Source: CALLPQ01 sp964392325
Lineage (GTDB): Bacteria; Pseudomonadota; Alphaproteobacteria; Caulobacterales; Parvularculaceae
DNA length: 64,000 nt
Assembly (NCBI GenBank): GCA_964392325.1
Contig: CAYMPJ010000018.1
Coordinates: 1 to 64,000 of the forward strand
Direction of reading: 5' to 3'
In this document: positions 1 to 8,104 of the stretch, piece after piece
How positions within the stretch are numbered: the stretch's first letter is position 1
Layout of the letters: the number at the start of each line of letters is the position of its first letter
Translations under genes and position numbers: made by a program
The notes under the pieces: generated by a model
Told to the model about the DNA's origin: nothing
Databases searched by the model: none
The model's input: the letters and a program-made list of their open reading frames with translations, nothing else

Positions 1-102
1 AAACGCTTCGACTGAAAAAAATCACCAAAAAAATTATAATTTAAAAGCCCTAAAACTATAGAGCCCTTCTCTTATAAAGTTAGAGGCTTAAATGCGTCAG
101 CC

Positions 103-124
103 CCGTCTAGTAAGACGGTTTTTT
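103..124 (+). terminator. Rho-independent terminator of an upstream gene
   Basis: A 6-bp stem (CCGTCT/AGACGG) with an AGTA loop is followed directly by six T residues on the plus strand. It would end a plus-strand transcript that enters from outside the window. No coding sequence can be confidently assigned to bases 1-102; short open stretches end in all three plus frames there. Confidence 0.6.
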
Positions 125-152
125 ATTAGGTCTCAGAATTTTGAGATAGACC

Positions 153-617
153 TTAAGAAGCCTCTTTTTCTTCACTAGACTTTTTGCGTAACTCTATAAA
201 CTCACCCATACCGCAAGACCCTGTAGAAAAACCACTTAAGTTATGAACCACAGTAATAATTTCATTCCGGCATAGACGTCCACTCGGCGTTGTATATTGT
301 ATACTTGTTGATGAACGCGATGCTCCTCCGCACCCTTTGCCTACAACATTTAGAAAATATCTGTTTCCAGAGACTTCTACTAAAAAATGATGGTCATCGA
401 GCGCCTTGATGCGCTTTAAACTTCTAACCCCAACGCAACTTTTTGTTTCTCCTGTACGCTCGAAACCACTTAGGGTTTTAGTCGCCTTTTTGGAGATTAA
501 CGGGTCTTCACTCTCGACACTAGCCATCATCGCAGAGGCAGCAAATATCGGCATTGCCACGGCAGCAGAGGCGACACATAAAATAATATTTTTTTTCGAA
601 GCGCATCCAATTTTCAT
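153..617 (-). CDS. Small secreted four-cysteine protein, function unknown
   Basis: This 154-residue protein has a hydrophobic N-terminal signal segment (about residues 10-30, ending near FAASAMMA), so it is probably periplasmic. The mature part has four cysteines, in SCVGVR, KGCGGA, RLCRNE and SCGMGE, which could form two disulfides, and a central LDDHHFLVEV strand-like stretch. The layout resembles small secreted families common in Hyphomonadaceae, possibly DUF6491, but I am matching that from memory. The ATG at 617 is chosen over the TTG at 620 because AAGGA lies 8 nt upstream of it. It stands alone, diverging from rluD. I can assign no function. Confidence 0.75.
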   Translation of the reverse strand: MKIGCASKKNIILCVASAAVAMPIFAASAMMASVESEDPLISKKATKTLSGFERTGETKSCVGVRSLKRIKALDDHHFLVEVSGNRYFLNVVGKGCGGASRSSTSIQYTTPSGRLCRNEIITVVHNLSGFSTGSCGMGEFIELRKKSSEEKEAS

Positions 618-941
618 CAACTTTATCCTTAATTAGAGTTTTAGATTTTTGACATGCAAAATTTCTATAGTCCCATGACATACTCGATAAATGATAATCG
701 CTATTTTCTCTCATGCATAGTAATTAAGTAAATCTAACAAGAATGTGACTTGAAACCATATCCCTATGAATATTGAAAAAGCGGATATGACCTTGATCAG
801 CCCTCATAATTATCGTGATATTACTGGTTTTCGGGGTCAAACAAGCCCAGATAAGGTTTTATAAAGTTGGCAAATGGGTTTGCGATCTATATTCAAGAGC
901 CTTTATAGCCACAACCTAAATTCAAAAAGTTTCCCTTCTAA
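618..941. other. Divergent intergenic region upstream of rluD
   Basis: A 324-bp AT-rich gap between two divergent genes. It must hold the promoters of both the four-cysteine protein and rluD, but I see no convincing boxed promoter, operator dyad or RNA structure. rluD has no clear Shine-Dalgarno sequence before its ATG at 942. Confidence 0.4.
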
Positions 942-1970
942 ATGACCTTACCCCATAAAACATTCGAGCTTATCGTTAAAGAGGACGATAATGGGTTGAG
1001 ACTTGATAAATGGCTCTCGGAAAACATTTCAGAGCTAACCCGGTCACGCTTACAAGGATTAATCAAGGAAGGCGCCTTACTCCGTAATGGCAACGCTTTC
1101 ACAAATGGATCTGCAAAAATAAAATCTGGCGAGCATTTTACACTAACCATGCGAGAAGCTACTACAGCATCTATTGCGCCCCAAGAAATGGCATTAGATA
1201 TCCATTATGAGGATGAGCATCTCATCGTAATTAACAAGGCAGCCGGTCTTGTCGTGCACCCCGGTGCCGGAAATCATGACGGCACCCTAGTCAATGCTCT
1301 GATAGCACATTGCGGCGATAGCCTCTCTGGGATTGGCGGCGTTGTACGCCCAGGTATAGTCCACCGTATTGATAAAGATACCTCAGGCCTTTTAGTTATA
1401 GCAAAACATGACAAAGCCCATCTCGGCTTAGCCTCCCTTTTCGAACGTCATAATATTGAAAGGGTATATCATGCCATTATTATTGGCTCTTTGCGCCCTG
1501 GGGTAGGAACGCTGGAATCACGCATCGGTCGTTATAAACATGACCGAAAGAAAATGAGTGTTATTGGCGAGACAGAAAATCGCCCCGATGCAAAAGATGC
1601 CGTTACTCACTATAAAACCCTGAAGAGATTTGCCACAAAAAGAGCCAAACTCGCCGGCGATGCCCTCGCTTCTCTTGTAGAATGTACATTAGAAACCGGA
1701 CGCACCCACCAGATTAGAGTTCATATGCAGCATTTGGGCGCGCCCTTGATTGGTGACCCAGTTTATGGTCGTGGCCCCGGTTTAAGTGGGTTAAAACCCA
1801 TTGATAATGTCGCAATTGAAGCCATAAAAATCTTAAAAGCGTTTCGCCGCCAAGCGCTTCATGCACATACGCTAGGCTTTATCCATCCAATCACCAAAGA
1901 GGCACTTCACTTTAAAGCCCCTCCCCCTAGTGATTTTCAATCAATCATCGATACTCTTGAAAAACTCTAA
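942..1970 (+). CDS. rluD: RluA/RluD-family 23S rRNA pseudouridine synthase
   Basis: The enzyme isomerises uridine to pseudouridine in structured RNA; RluD itself modifies 23S rRNA helix 69 in the cytoplasm. Of 342 residues, about 10-75 form an S4-type RNA-binding domain (DKWLSENI, SRLQGLIKEG). The catalytic domain follows, with HRIDKDTSGLLV, whose aspartate is the nucleophile of this family, and the downstream GRTHQIRVHMQHLGAPLIGD. Length is normal for RluD (about 320-340). Neighbouring rpoH downstream is a familiar alphaproteobacterial arrangement, here interrupted by the PEP-CTERM gene. RluA- and RluC-type paralogues share the same catalytic motif, so RluD is favoured by the S4 domain and context rather than proved. 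Confidence 0.9.
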   Translation: MTLPHKTFELIVKEDDNGLRLDKWLSENISELTRSRLQGLIKEGALLRNGNAFTNGSAKIKSGEHFTLTMREATTASIAPQEMALDIHYEDEHLIVINKAAGLVVHPGAGNHDGTLVNALIAHCGDSLSGIGGVVRPGIVHRIDKDTSGLLVIAKHDKAHLGLASLFERHNIERVYHAIIIGSLRPGVGTLESRIGRYKHDRKKMSVIGETENRPDAKDAVTHYKTLKRFATKRAKLAGDALASLVECTLETGRTHQIRVHMQHLGAPLIGDPVYGRGPGLSGLKPIDNVAIEAIKILKAFRRQALHAHTLGFIHPITKEALHFKAPPPSDFQSIIDTLEKL

Positions 1971-1976
1971 TTGCGC

Positions 1977-2669
1977 TTAAGCGGTTTGAGCGACTGTCCC
2001 TGAGTCCGCCAAAGGTTGAAGGGACTTAATAAAGTCCCCTGTTAACAGGGACTGGCGAATATTTTTCATACGCCATCCTATCAGACCAAAAGCCAAAATC
2101 ATTAGCAACCAAACTTGTGGCTCTGGCGTACTTGCCGTCACATTGGCAAGCGGAACATTAGAAAAGGTTACCGCATCAAGAATAACACCTTGCGAGCCAT
2201 TAAAAGCTCCGGATCCGCTAAATTCGATAAAATCACAGCCGCCCAAATTCGCGCATCCTGCATCAGCAAGGAATGCGAAGTTCACGCTATTAGTGAATTG
2301 TGATGCATTAAAGGTTTGGGAGTGGACAAATGTAGGCGCACCGCCATTAAATCTACCAAATCGAATATCAACATTTGCACCCCCCACACTACTGGTGGCA
2401 AAAATCGTAATATCATTTCCAATATCGCGGCTAATTGCAAAGGGGTCACTTAACAACAGACCCACTGTAGACCCCGGGGTCACTAGGACGCCTTGGTCAT
2501 TTGCATTACCAGCTACCGCTGATGGATCTCCGGTCACGCTAGTCGTGAAACTGGCGGTTGCGGCCAATACGGGCATGGACAGCAAAACGGCGGAAAAAAA
2601 TCCCAGTAGAATGGCCATTATTTTGGATCGGGATTGCAGATTTTGGTTCTTTGTAAGTGAAATATTCAT
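1977..2669 (-). CDS. PEP-CTERM-like secreted protein with a long C-terminal tail
   Basis: The 230-residue protein has a signal peptide (hydrophobic core MAILLGFFSAVLLSMPVLAA), a beta-rich Gly/Asn/Phe-rich middle of about 140 residues with one cysteine pair, and near the end TPEPQVWLLMILAFGLIGW followed by RMKNIR. PEP motif, hydrophobic helix and basic cluster form the exosortase sorting signal of PEP-CTERM proteins, and PEPxxW is the usual alphaproteobacterial form. Known members stop soon after the basic cluster; this one runs on about 25 residues. No exosortase is in the window. It ends 6 bp from the rluD stop, tail to tail, with no terminator visible. Likely a cell-surface or matrix protein; ligand unknown. 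Confidence 0.8.
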   Translation of the reverse strand: MNISLTKNQNLQSRSKIMAILLGFFSAVLLSMPVLAATASFTTSVTGDPSAVAGNANDQGVLVTPGSTVGLLLSDPFAISRDIGNDITIFATSSVGGANVDIRFGRFNGGAPTFVHSQTFNASQFTNSVNFAFLADAGCANLGGCDFIEFSGSGAFNGSQGVILDAVTFSNVPLANVTASTPEPQVWLLMILAFGLIGWRMKNIRQSLLTGDFIKSLQPLADSGTVAQTA

Positions 2670-2810
2670 CGCGATTAAACCTTCCTAAATGGATTATGAT
2701 CCCAATAATTTAATCTTTTGGTAATTTATTGGGTTAATATTTTATGAACAAAATTAACGGCTTAATGGTAGCATCAACACAAATTCCACCCATTTCTGCT
2801 TTGGCCGGGC

Positions 2811-2839
2811 CTTGGAATCGACGCTTTTACACCTATATA
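2811..2839 (+). promoter_or_regulatory. Candidate rpoH promoter (sigma-70 or sigma-32 like)
   Basis: TTGGAA (2812-2817) and TATATA (2834-2839) are separated by 16 bp, 30 bp before the rpoH start. The same bases read as CTTGGAA followed by CACCTATAT, which resembles the sigma-32 pattern, so autoregulation by RpoH is possible. The match was made by eye. Confidence 0.4.
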
Positions 2840-2869
2840 AAGTATCGATAGTTATTCAGAGGAACCCAA

Positions 2870-3895
2870 ATGGCCAAAACACCAACCACAATAGTTGGAG
2901 AGGACACCAAAATTGACACTCAAGAATTGGCTCCGGCCAAGGGGGCCAATAGTAATGCACTCGTAAAAGCCAAATCCAAAGCGGATAGCTTACCGACAAG
3001 CATGAGCCCAGAGGGTAGCTTAAGTCGTTATCTGGCGGAAATTCGCAAATTCCCCATGCTGAAAAAGGATGAGGAATATATGCTCGCCAAACGTTTTCTT
3101 GAGCACGAAGACCCTGCTGCAGCTCAAAAAATGATTACTTCACATTTACGTCTTGTTGCAAAAATTGCCATGGGCTATCGCGGCTATGGACTGCCGATTG
3201 GTGAGGTTATTTCCGAGGGAAATGTCGGGTTGATGCAAGCTGTCCGCAAATTTGATCCCGAAAAAGGTTTCCGACTGGCAACATATGCCATGTGGTGGAT
3301 ACGTGCCTCTATTCAAGAATATGTATTGCGTTCATGGAGTCTGGTAAAAATTGGGACAACCGCAGCGCAAAAGAAGTTGTTTTTCAATTTACGAAAAATC
3401 AAAAGTCAAATAGATGCTGTTGACGAAGGGGATCTGCATCCTGATCAAGTTGAACATATTGCAACTAAACTAGGGGTCACAAATGATGAAGTGGTCTCTA
3501 TGAACCGTCGGATGTCGGGCCCTGAATCCTCATTAAATGCTCCGATGCGACATGACGGCGAAGGCGGCGAGTGGCAAGATTGGTTGGTCGATGAAGACGC
3601 GGTAAATGCTGAGCGTAATCTTGCAAATCAGGATGAACATGACATGCGCATGGACCTCCTCGGGGTAGCCATGGAATCCCTCAATGAACGTGAGCAACAC
3701 ATTATTTCCGAGCGACGCCTTAAAGAAAACCCCGCAACGCTGGAAGAACTTTCAAAAATTTATAAAATTTCTAGAGAGCGTGTTCGTCAAATTGAAGTAC
3801 GTGCCTTTGAAAAATTACAAAAAGCGATGATAACTCTCAACCGAGAAGCCTTAAGCACCGGAGCGACAATAGAAGCTGGAATTGAGGCCAATTAA
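2870..3895 (+). CDS. rpoH: RNA polymerase heat-shock sigma factor sigma-32
   Basis: RpoH directs RNA polymerase to heat-shock promoters. Region 2 is clear (LVAKIAMGYRGYGLPIGE, GLMQAVRKFDPEKGFRLATY, AMWWIRASIQEYVLRSWS), followed by the RpoH box QKKLFFNLRKIK, which separates this family from RpoD, and region 4 with the helix-turn-helix SRERVRQIEVRAFEKLQ. At 341 residues it is about 40 longer than most RpoH proteins; the excess is a Lys/Ala/Thr-rich N-terminal extension of about 45 residues before SLSRYLAEI. The start is supported by AGAGGA 7 nt upstream of the ATG at 2870. It stands alone downstream of a candidate promoter. Confidence in the family is very high. Confidence 0.96.
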   Translation: MAKTPTTIVGEDTKIDTQELAPAKGANSNALVKAKSKADSLPTSMSPEGSLSRYLAEIRKFPMLKKDEEYMLAKRFLEHEDPAAAQKMITSHLRLVAKIAMGYRGYGLPIGEVISEGNVGLMQAVRKFDPEKGFRLATYAMWWIRASIQEYVLRSWSLVKIGTTAAQKKLFFNLRKIKSQIDAVDEGDLHPDQVEHIATKLGVTNDEVVSMNRRMSGPESSLNAPMRHDGEGGEWQDWLVDEDAVNAERNLANQDEHDMRMDLLGVAMESLNEREQHIISERRLKENPATLEELSKIYKISRERVRQIEVRAFEKLQKAMITLNREALSTGATIEAGIEAN

Positions 3896-4007
3896 ATTTA
3901 GTGGCCTAATATATCTCCTTAAGGACCACTCGAACTGCACCTGACCAGACAGAATACTTCTGAAAAAATGCAAATCTGCCAAGCCTCGTCGCGACGGGCT
4001 ATAGTTA

Positions 4008-5318
4008 CTAGCCCAAAACCGATTGGGTAGCATCAGCAAAAATATCCAGACCTTCTTCAAGCAATTCATCTGTAATCGTCAATGGTACAAGAGATCGCAG
4101 ACACTGCGCATGAGAGCCAGCCGTTGTCATAATTAAGCCCCTCTCGCGGCAAGCTAATAAAATCTCGCCTGCAATTTTTGCGTTTGGTTTATTTGGATCA
4201 TTATCTTCAACCATTTCAACCGCGATCATTCCGCCTACCTTGCGGACATCCCCAAAAATATCTTTGGCAACACCGCCTTGTAATTCAGAAAAACGGGCCT
4301 CCATGGTTGCACCAATCTGCTCTGCACGTTGCAAGAGGCCTTCCTCTTCAAAAATATCCAGGACCGCCAACGCCGCCGCACATGCGATTGGATTCCCGCC
4401 ATAAGTTGAGCCCATCCCGCCAGGGGCAATCGCGTCCATCAATTCGGCCTTACCAGTTAAAGCTGAAAGAGGAAGACCCGCAGCAACGGATTTTGCAATA
4501 CACACCATATCAGGTTCAACATTAGAGTGCTCAAAAGCAAACATTTTACCAGAACGTCCCATACCGGATTGAATTTCATCAGCAATCAACAAGATACCGT
4601 GCTCATCGCATATAGAGCGAAGTCCTTGCAGGAATTCAGCTGGAGCGGGATTAAAACCGCCCTCCCCTTGAACCGGCTCAATAATCATAGCAGCCACTTC
4701 TTCGGGAGCGACTGCCGTTTTGAAGATATGATCAAGACAGGAAAGACATCCTTGCGTTGATAATCCACGATATTCATCCGGGTAAGGTGCATGAAAGACT
4801 GATGGCACGAGCGGCCCGAAGCCGACTTTATAAGGTTTTGCTTTACCGGTGAGCGTAGCAGCCAATAAAGTCCTGCCATGAAAAGCACCTTCAAAAGCAA
4901 TCGTCGCAGGCCGTTTTGTGATACGCCGCGCAAATTTGATGGAGTTTTCTACTGCTTCTGCACCAGAATTAAAAAGCGCTGTTTTCTTCGGTGTGGAGCC
5001 CGGTGCAAGCTCGTTCAAGCGCTCAGCTAATTCCACATAGACTTCATACTGGGCGATGCCAAAACACGTATGTATAAATTTATCGGCCTGCTTTTTAATG
5101 GCTTCAACGACCTTTGGATGGGCATGGCCAACGTTTAAAACGCCTATACCGCCAATGAAATCTATATAGCGTTTTCCGTCCGCATCCCAAAGTTCAGCTC
5201 CTTGCGCCTTTACCGCATATATGCCCGATTTAGAGGGCAAGCCAACCGGAAGAGCCAAATCGCGTCGCGCCTTGAAATTTTCATTCGATGCGAATTCATT
5301 GTGACCATGGTCAGTCAT
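4008..5318 (-). CDS. gabT: 4-aminobutyrate aminotransferase (class III, PLP-dependent)
   Basis: Converts GABA and 2-oxoglutarate to succinate semialdehyde and glutamate. The 436-residue protein shows the class III fold: FNSGAEAVENSIKFAR and AFHGRT bind PLP phosphate, ADEIQSGMGRSGKMFA supplies the ring-binding Asp, and IAKSVAAGLPLSALTG carries the Schiff-base lysine. QSGMGR and the overall length fit GabT better than ArgD/AstC. I choose the ATG at 5318 because AAAGGAG lies 6 nt upstream; the in-frame ATG at 5369 has no such site. No gabD is adjacent, so it is a single-gene unit. It should not be taken as the missing AstC of the arginine operon 31 kb away, although class III enzymes can be promiscuous. 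Confidence 0.9.
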   Translation of the reverse strand: MTDHGHNEFASNENFKARRDLALPVGLPSKSGIYAVKAQGAELWDADGKRYIDFIGGIGVLNVGHAHPKVVEAIKKQADKFIHTCFGIAQYEVYVELAERLNELAPGSTPKKTALFNSGAEAVENSIKFARRITKRPATIAFEGAFHGRTLLAATLTGKAKPYKVGFGPLVPSVFHAPYPDEYRGLSTQGCLSCLDHIFKTAVAPEEVAAMIIEPVQGEGGFNPAPAEFLQGLRSICDEHGILLIADEIQSGMGRSGKMFAFEHSNVEPDMVCIAKSVAAGLPLSALTGKAELMDAIAPGGMGSTYGGNPIACAAALAVLDIFEEEGLLQRAEQIGATMEARFSELQGGVAKDIFGDVRKVGGMIAVEMVEDNDPNKPNAKIAGEILLACRERGLIMTTAGSHAQCLRSLVPLTITDELLEEGLDIFADATQSVLG

Positions 5319-5413
5319 ATTTGGCTCCTTTATTACGGTATCATCTGTAAAGCTATTAATATTAGCCATACTACCGCGCAGAAATTTTAGCCAGAGAAAA
5401 AGGTCAAAACAAA

Positions 5414-5433
5414 ACGGGCTGCAAGCAGCCCGT
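5414..5433 (-). terminator. Rho-independent terminator after the nlpD-like gene
   Basis: ACGGGCTGC and GCAGCCCGT form a near-perfect hairpin. Read on the minus strand it is followed by TTTTGTTTTG. It lies 26 bp past the stop of the NlpD-like gene and closes the minus-strand run that begins at scpA. Confidence 0.75.
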
Positions 5434-5458
5434 CTATTTTACCGATATCTTAGAAATT

Positions 5459-6982
5459 TTAATTAGAAGCCAGAAAGCTCAATGGATCGAGTGACTGAGT
5501 GTTGTGGCGTATTTCAAAATGTAGCTGCGGTTCGTTTACGGACCCGGATTTTCCAACCTTGCCGATGATCTGGCCTTTCTTAACCTTCTGACCTTTGCGC
5601 ACAAGCATTACATCATTATGGGCATAAGTCGTAACATATCCACCATCATGCTTGATCAGCAATAACTTTCCATACCCATTAATTTCAGAGCCGCGATAGA
5701 TTACTTCGCCTGCCGCAGACGCACGGACTGTTGTTCCCTGAGGCGCTGAAATATTTATGCCATCATTTCGGCGGCCAATACCACCAGACCCAAATTGCGA
5801 TATAACAGAACCCTTAACTGGCCAGTCAAATTGACCAATATCGCTCGCCCCCTTAGAAAATGAAGCCTCACGGGTTATACTCGTTATATTCTTTGACGGC
5901 GTTGCCGCGATTGTTTGTACTCTTGGCGTTTGAACATGGGGCGTCTGAACTCGAGCTATTGGAGAAGCAACGCTACGTTGTTCGGAATAGTTATTAACGG
6001 CCTGTCCTACTGGCACCGCGGGTAGCAATAATTGTTGACCCACACTTAAAGAATAAGGAGCCCTCAGACGATTAGCACTAGCAACTGATTGGACCGTAAT
6101 TGTATTACGCCTTGCAATTGAATAAAGCGTATCTCCCGGGGAAACTGTGTATAGAACATCTCTAGCAATAACCTCGCGTGAAAGACCCGGATTGGTTGCA
6201 ATTTGCGGTGTTGTATCTGGCACATAGCTAGACGCACTATTATAAGAAGTTCTATCGTCATACGAGATCGTGCGTGACAAATCATTTGCGTAAGGATCAC
6301 TTGTCTGAACAGGATTGATACTACGTCCTACCGAAGCCCCGGGCATGCGCAATGTCTCTCCTATAGCAAGGGCATAAGGTGGATATAGACTATTGATAGC
6401 AATGATATCTTTTGGGTTATGTCCAGTGCGTCGGGCAATCGCATAGACGGTATCACCGGGCTGAACAGTTATAAAAGAACCAGATGAGGCAAGATGCGCG
6501 GACGCTTGACTATTTTGATACTGGTTTGATCCGGGCTGAACATAAGTCGGTGATGGCGGTAACTCCTGATAGGATGGTACTATTCTAGCCGGCGCATTAT
6601 TGGCTAGCGTTGGATATTGTTGGTTTGTAGAATTTGGCGCAGAGTTAGTTTGCCCGATAACCGGTTGCCCACCCACAGATGGGGGCGCGTTATAAATGCG
6701 AACACCCTGACGCGTATCAACGCCATTTTGATAGGTAGGAGCTGTCAGCGGCGCTTGAACTATCTGGGAGCCGGGATTAACCCTCGAAGGCGGCGCAATT
6801 TGACCTGTACCGGTAGCGCCATTCACAGATGGCCGCTCCAGATAAATCTCCGCTGGAGAGTTGTATATTCGCCCTTGTGCCGGCTGCGTGCCGTAAACGA
6901 TTGGAGCGGAGGTTGAGCTAGCCCCGCACGCTGCCAACGTAAATACCGAAGCTGCCAATAGTAATGATCGAGAAACTGTCAT
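5459..6982 (-). CDS. nlpD: NlpD-like LysM/M23 lipoprotein, probable amidase activator
   Basis: A 507-residue lipoprotein: signal with lipobox LAAC (lipidated Cys19), a Pro/Asn/Gln-rich linker, LysM domains at about 170-215 (QPGDTVYAIARR) and 277-321 (SPGDTLYSIARR), a VQTP repeat linker, and a C-terminal M23 domain from about 386. The M23 zinc site is degenerate: the HxxxD ligands are Asn406 and Asn410 (NDGINIS) and the first His of HxH is Gln486 (QLHFEIR), while YAH455 and His488 remain. E. coli NlpD and EnvC show the same kind of loss and act by activating cell-wall amidases during division, so that role is inferred over endopeptidase activity. GGGAG precedes the ATG. Position downstream of surE matches the conserved surE-(pcm)-nlpD order, with pcm absent. 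Confidence 0.88.
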   Translation of the reverse strand: MTVSRSLLLAASVFTLAACGASSTSAPIVYGTQPAQGRIYNSPAEIYLERPSVNGATGTGQIAPPSRVNPGSQIVQAPLTAPTYQNGVDTRQGVRIYNAPPSVGGQPVIGQTNSAPNSTNQQYPTLANNAPARIVPSYQELPPSPTYVQPGSNQYQNSQASAHLASSGSFITVQPGDTVYAIARRTGHNPKDIIAINSLYPPYALAIGETLRMPGASVGRSINPVQTSDPYANDLSRTISYDDRTSYNSASSYVPDTTPQIATNPGLSREVIARDVLYTVSPGDTLYSIARRNTITVQSVASANRLRAPYSLSVGQQLLLPAVPVGQAVNNYSEQRSVASPIARVQTPHVQTPRVQTIAATPSKNITSITREASFSKGASDIGQFDWPVKGSVISQFGSGGIGRRNDGINISAPQGTTVRASAAGEVIYRGSEINGYGKLLLIKHDGGYVTTYAHNDVMLVRKGQKVKKGQIIGKVGKSGSVNEPQLHFEIRHNTQSLDPLSFLASN

Positions 6983-7231
6983 GGGTTCTCTCCCTTTAAT
7001 TCCAAAAATCTGTGCACTTCATCCAAAATCTGCATCGCACGTAAATAAATCAATGATGAAACAGTTGAGATGGCTCAACCGCTAAAGAACTTTATCAATT
7101 GTAAACACGCTCGGCCCATAAGGTTAATACGAGGTTAACACCCGTTAACAATTGCCCTAACCAGTCCACAAATCATGCCAAAATGATACGAAATAACGCT
7201 AACTACCAAATAAATTGAAAAAGCAGGGCTT

Positions 7232-7984
7232 TTAAAAAATATCCCGTAGTTTTTCGACCGTAGCGCCATGGGTAAGGGCCAAATGTACAGGGGTAATAGA
7301 GATACGCCCATTATAGATGGCCCTCAAATCTGTACCTTCTGGTGGGTTCGATAAGCGGCCACGAAAGCCAACCCAATGATAGCGCTGACCCCTTAAATCT
7401 ATGCGCTCCTCAGTATACATGGAAATAACGTCCCTGTGCCCGTGTGCGGTAACCTCGGTCGCCTTTACCTCATGAGGTTCGCAATCGGGGAAGTTAATAT
7501 TCATAATCACATCCTTGGGCCAACCTGCCTTGAGGAGTTTTTTTAATATGTCGGGCGCATGGGCCTCCGCAGTTGCCCATTGGACCTTTGATCGATCAAA
7601 CCGGCTTTGAGAGAGCGCAATCGAGGGAATTTCCAACATCATTCCCTGAAGGGCTGCTGCGACTGTGCCAGAATAGGTCAAGTCTTCTGCTACATTCTGT
7701 CCGTTATTAATCCCTGAGAGCACTAAATCAGGCGGATTATCCTTCATCAATTGCGTTACCCCCAACATCACTGAATCAGAAGGAGTTCCCTGGATACCAA
7801 ACCGCTTCTCCCCAAAACGTTGTATCCTTATTGGCTGGTGCAAGGTGATCGCACGCGCGACACCCGATTGCTCCAATACCGGCGCGATCGTCCACACATC
7901 ATCACTCAAACTATGAGCGATACGCTCTAAAACTTCCATACCGGGTGCATGGATACCGTCATCATTAGAGCATAGAATACGCAT
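7232..7984 (-). CDS. surE: 5'/3'-nucleotidase SurE
   Basis: SurE is a metal-dependent phosphatase that hydrolyses nucleoside monophosphates, linked to stationary-phase survival. The 250-residue protein opens with MRILCSNDDGIHAPG, whose adjacent Asp-Asp binds the metal, followed by SGINNGQNVAEDLTYSGTVAAA, the second hallmark of the family. Length is typical. It belongs to the serS-surE-nlpD run, but a TonB-repeat gene has been inserted between serS and surE, with 120 bp to that gene and 249 bp to nlpD. The pcm gene (isoaspartyl methyltransferase), which often accompanies surE, is not present. Confidence 0.95.
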   Translation of the reverse strand: MRILCSNDDGIHAPGMEVLERIAHSLSDDVWTIAPVLEQSGVARAITLHQPIRIQRFGEKRFGIQGTPSDSVMLGVTQLMKDNPPDLVLSGINNGQNVAEDLTYSGTVAAALQGMMLEIPSIALSQSRFDRSKVQWATAEAHAPDILKKLLKAGWPKDVIMNINFPDCEPHEVKATEVTAHGHRDVISMYTEERIDLRGQRYHWVGFRGRLSNPPEGTDLRAIYNGRISITPVHLALTHGATVEKLRDIF

Positions 7985-8104
7985 AGGCTTGGGCTTTCAA
8001 TGTATGAGTTAGCAGCACGCTTCTTTTAACGCGCCCTCAAGAAAACCCAAATGATTTTTATGTGAATGGTTAGGCCACGAATGTTGATTGGATGTAGAAC
8101 GCTT

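Noticed and set aside
4008..5318. The GABA aminotransferase as the missing AstC
   Set aside because: It is 31 kb from the operon, and its motifs (QSGMGR, IAKSVAAGLPLSA) and context suit GabT. It cannot be ruled out biochemically, but there is no positive sign.
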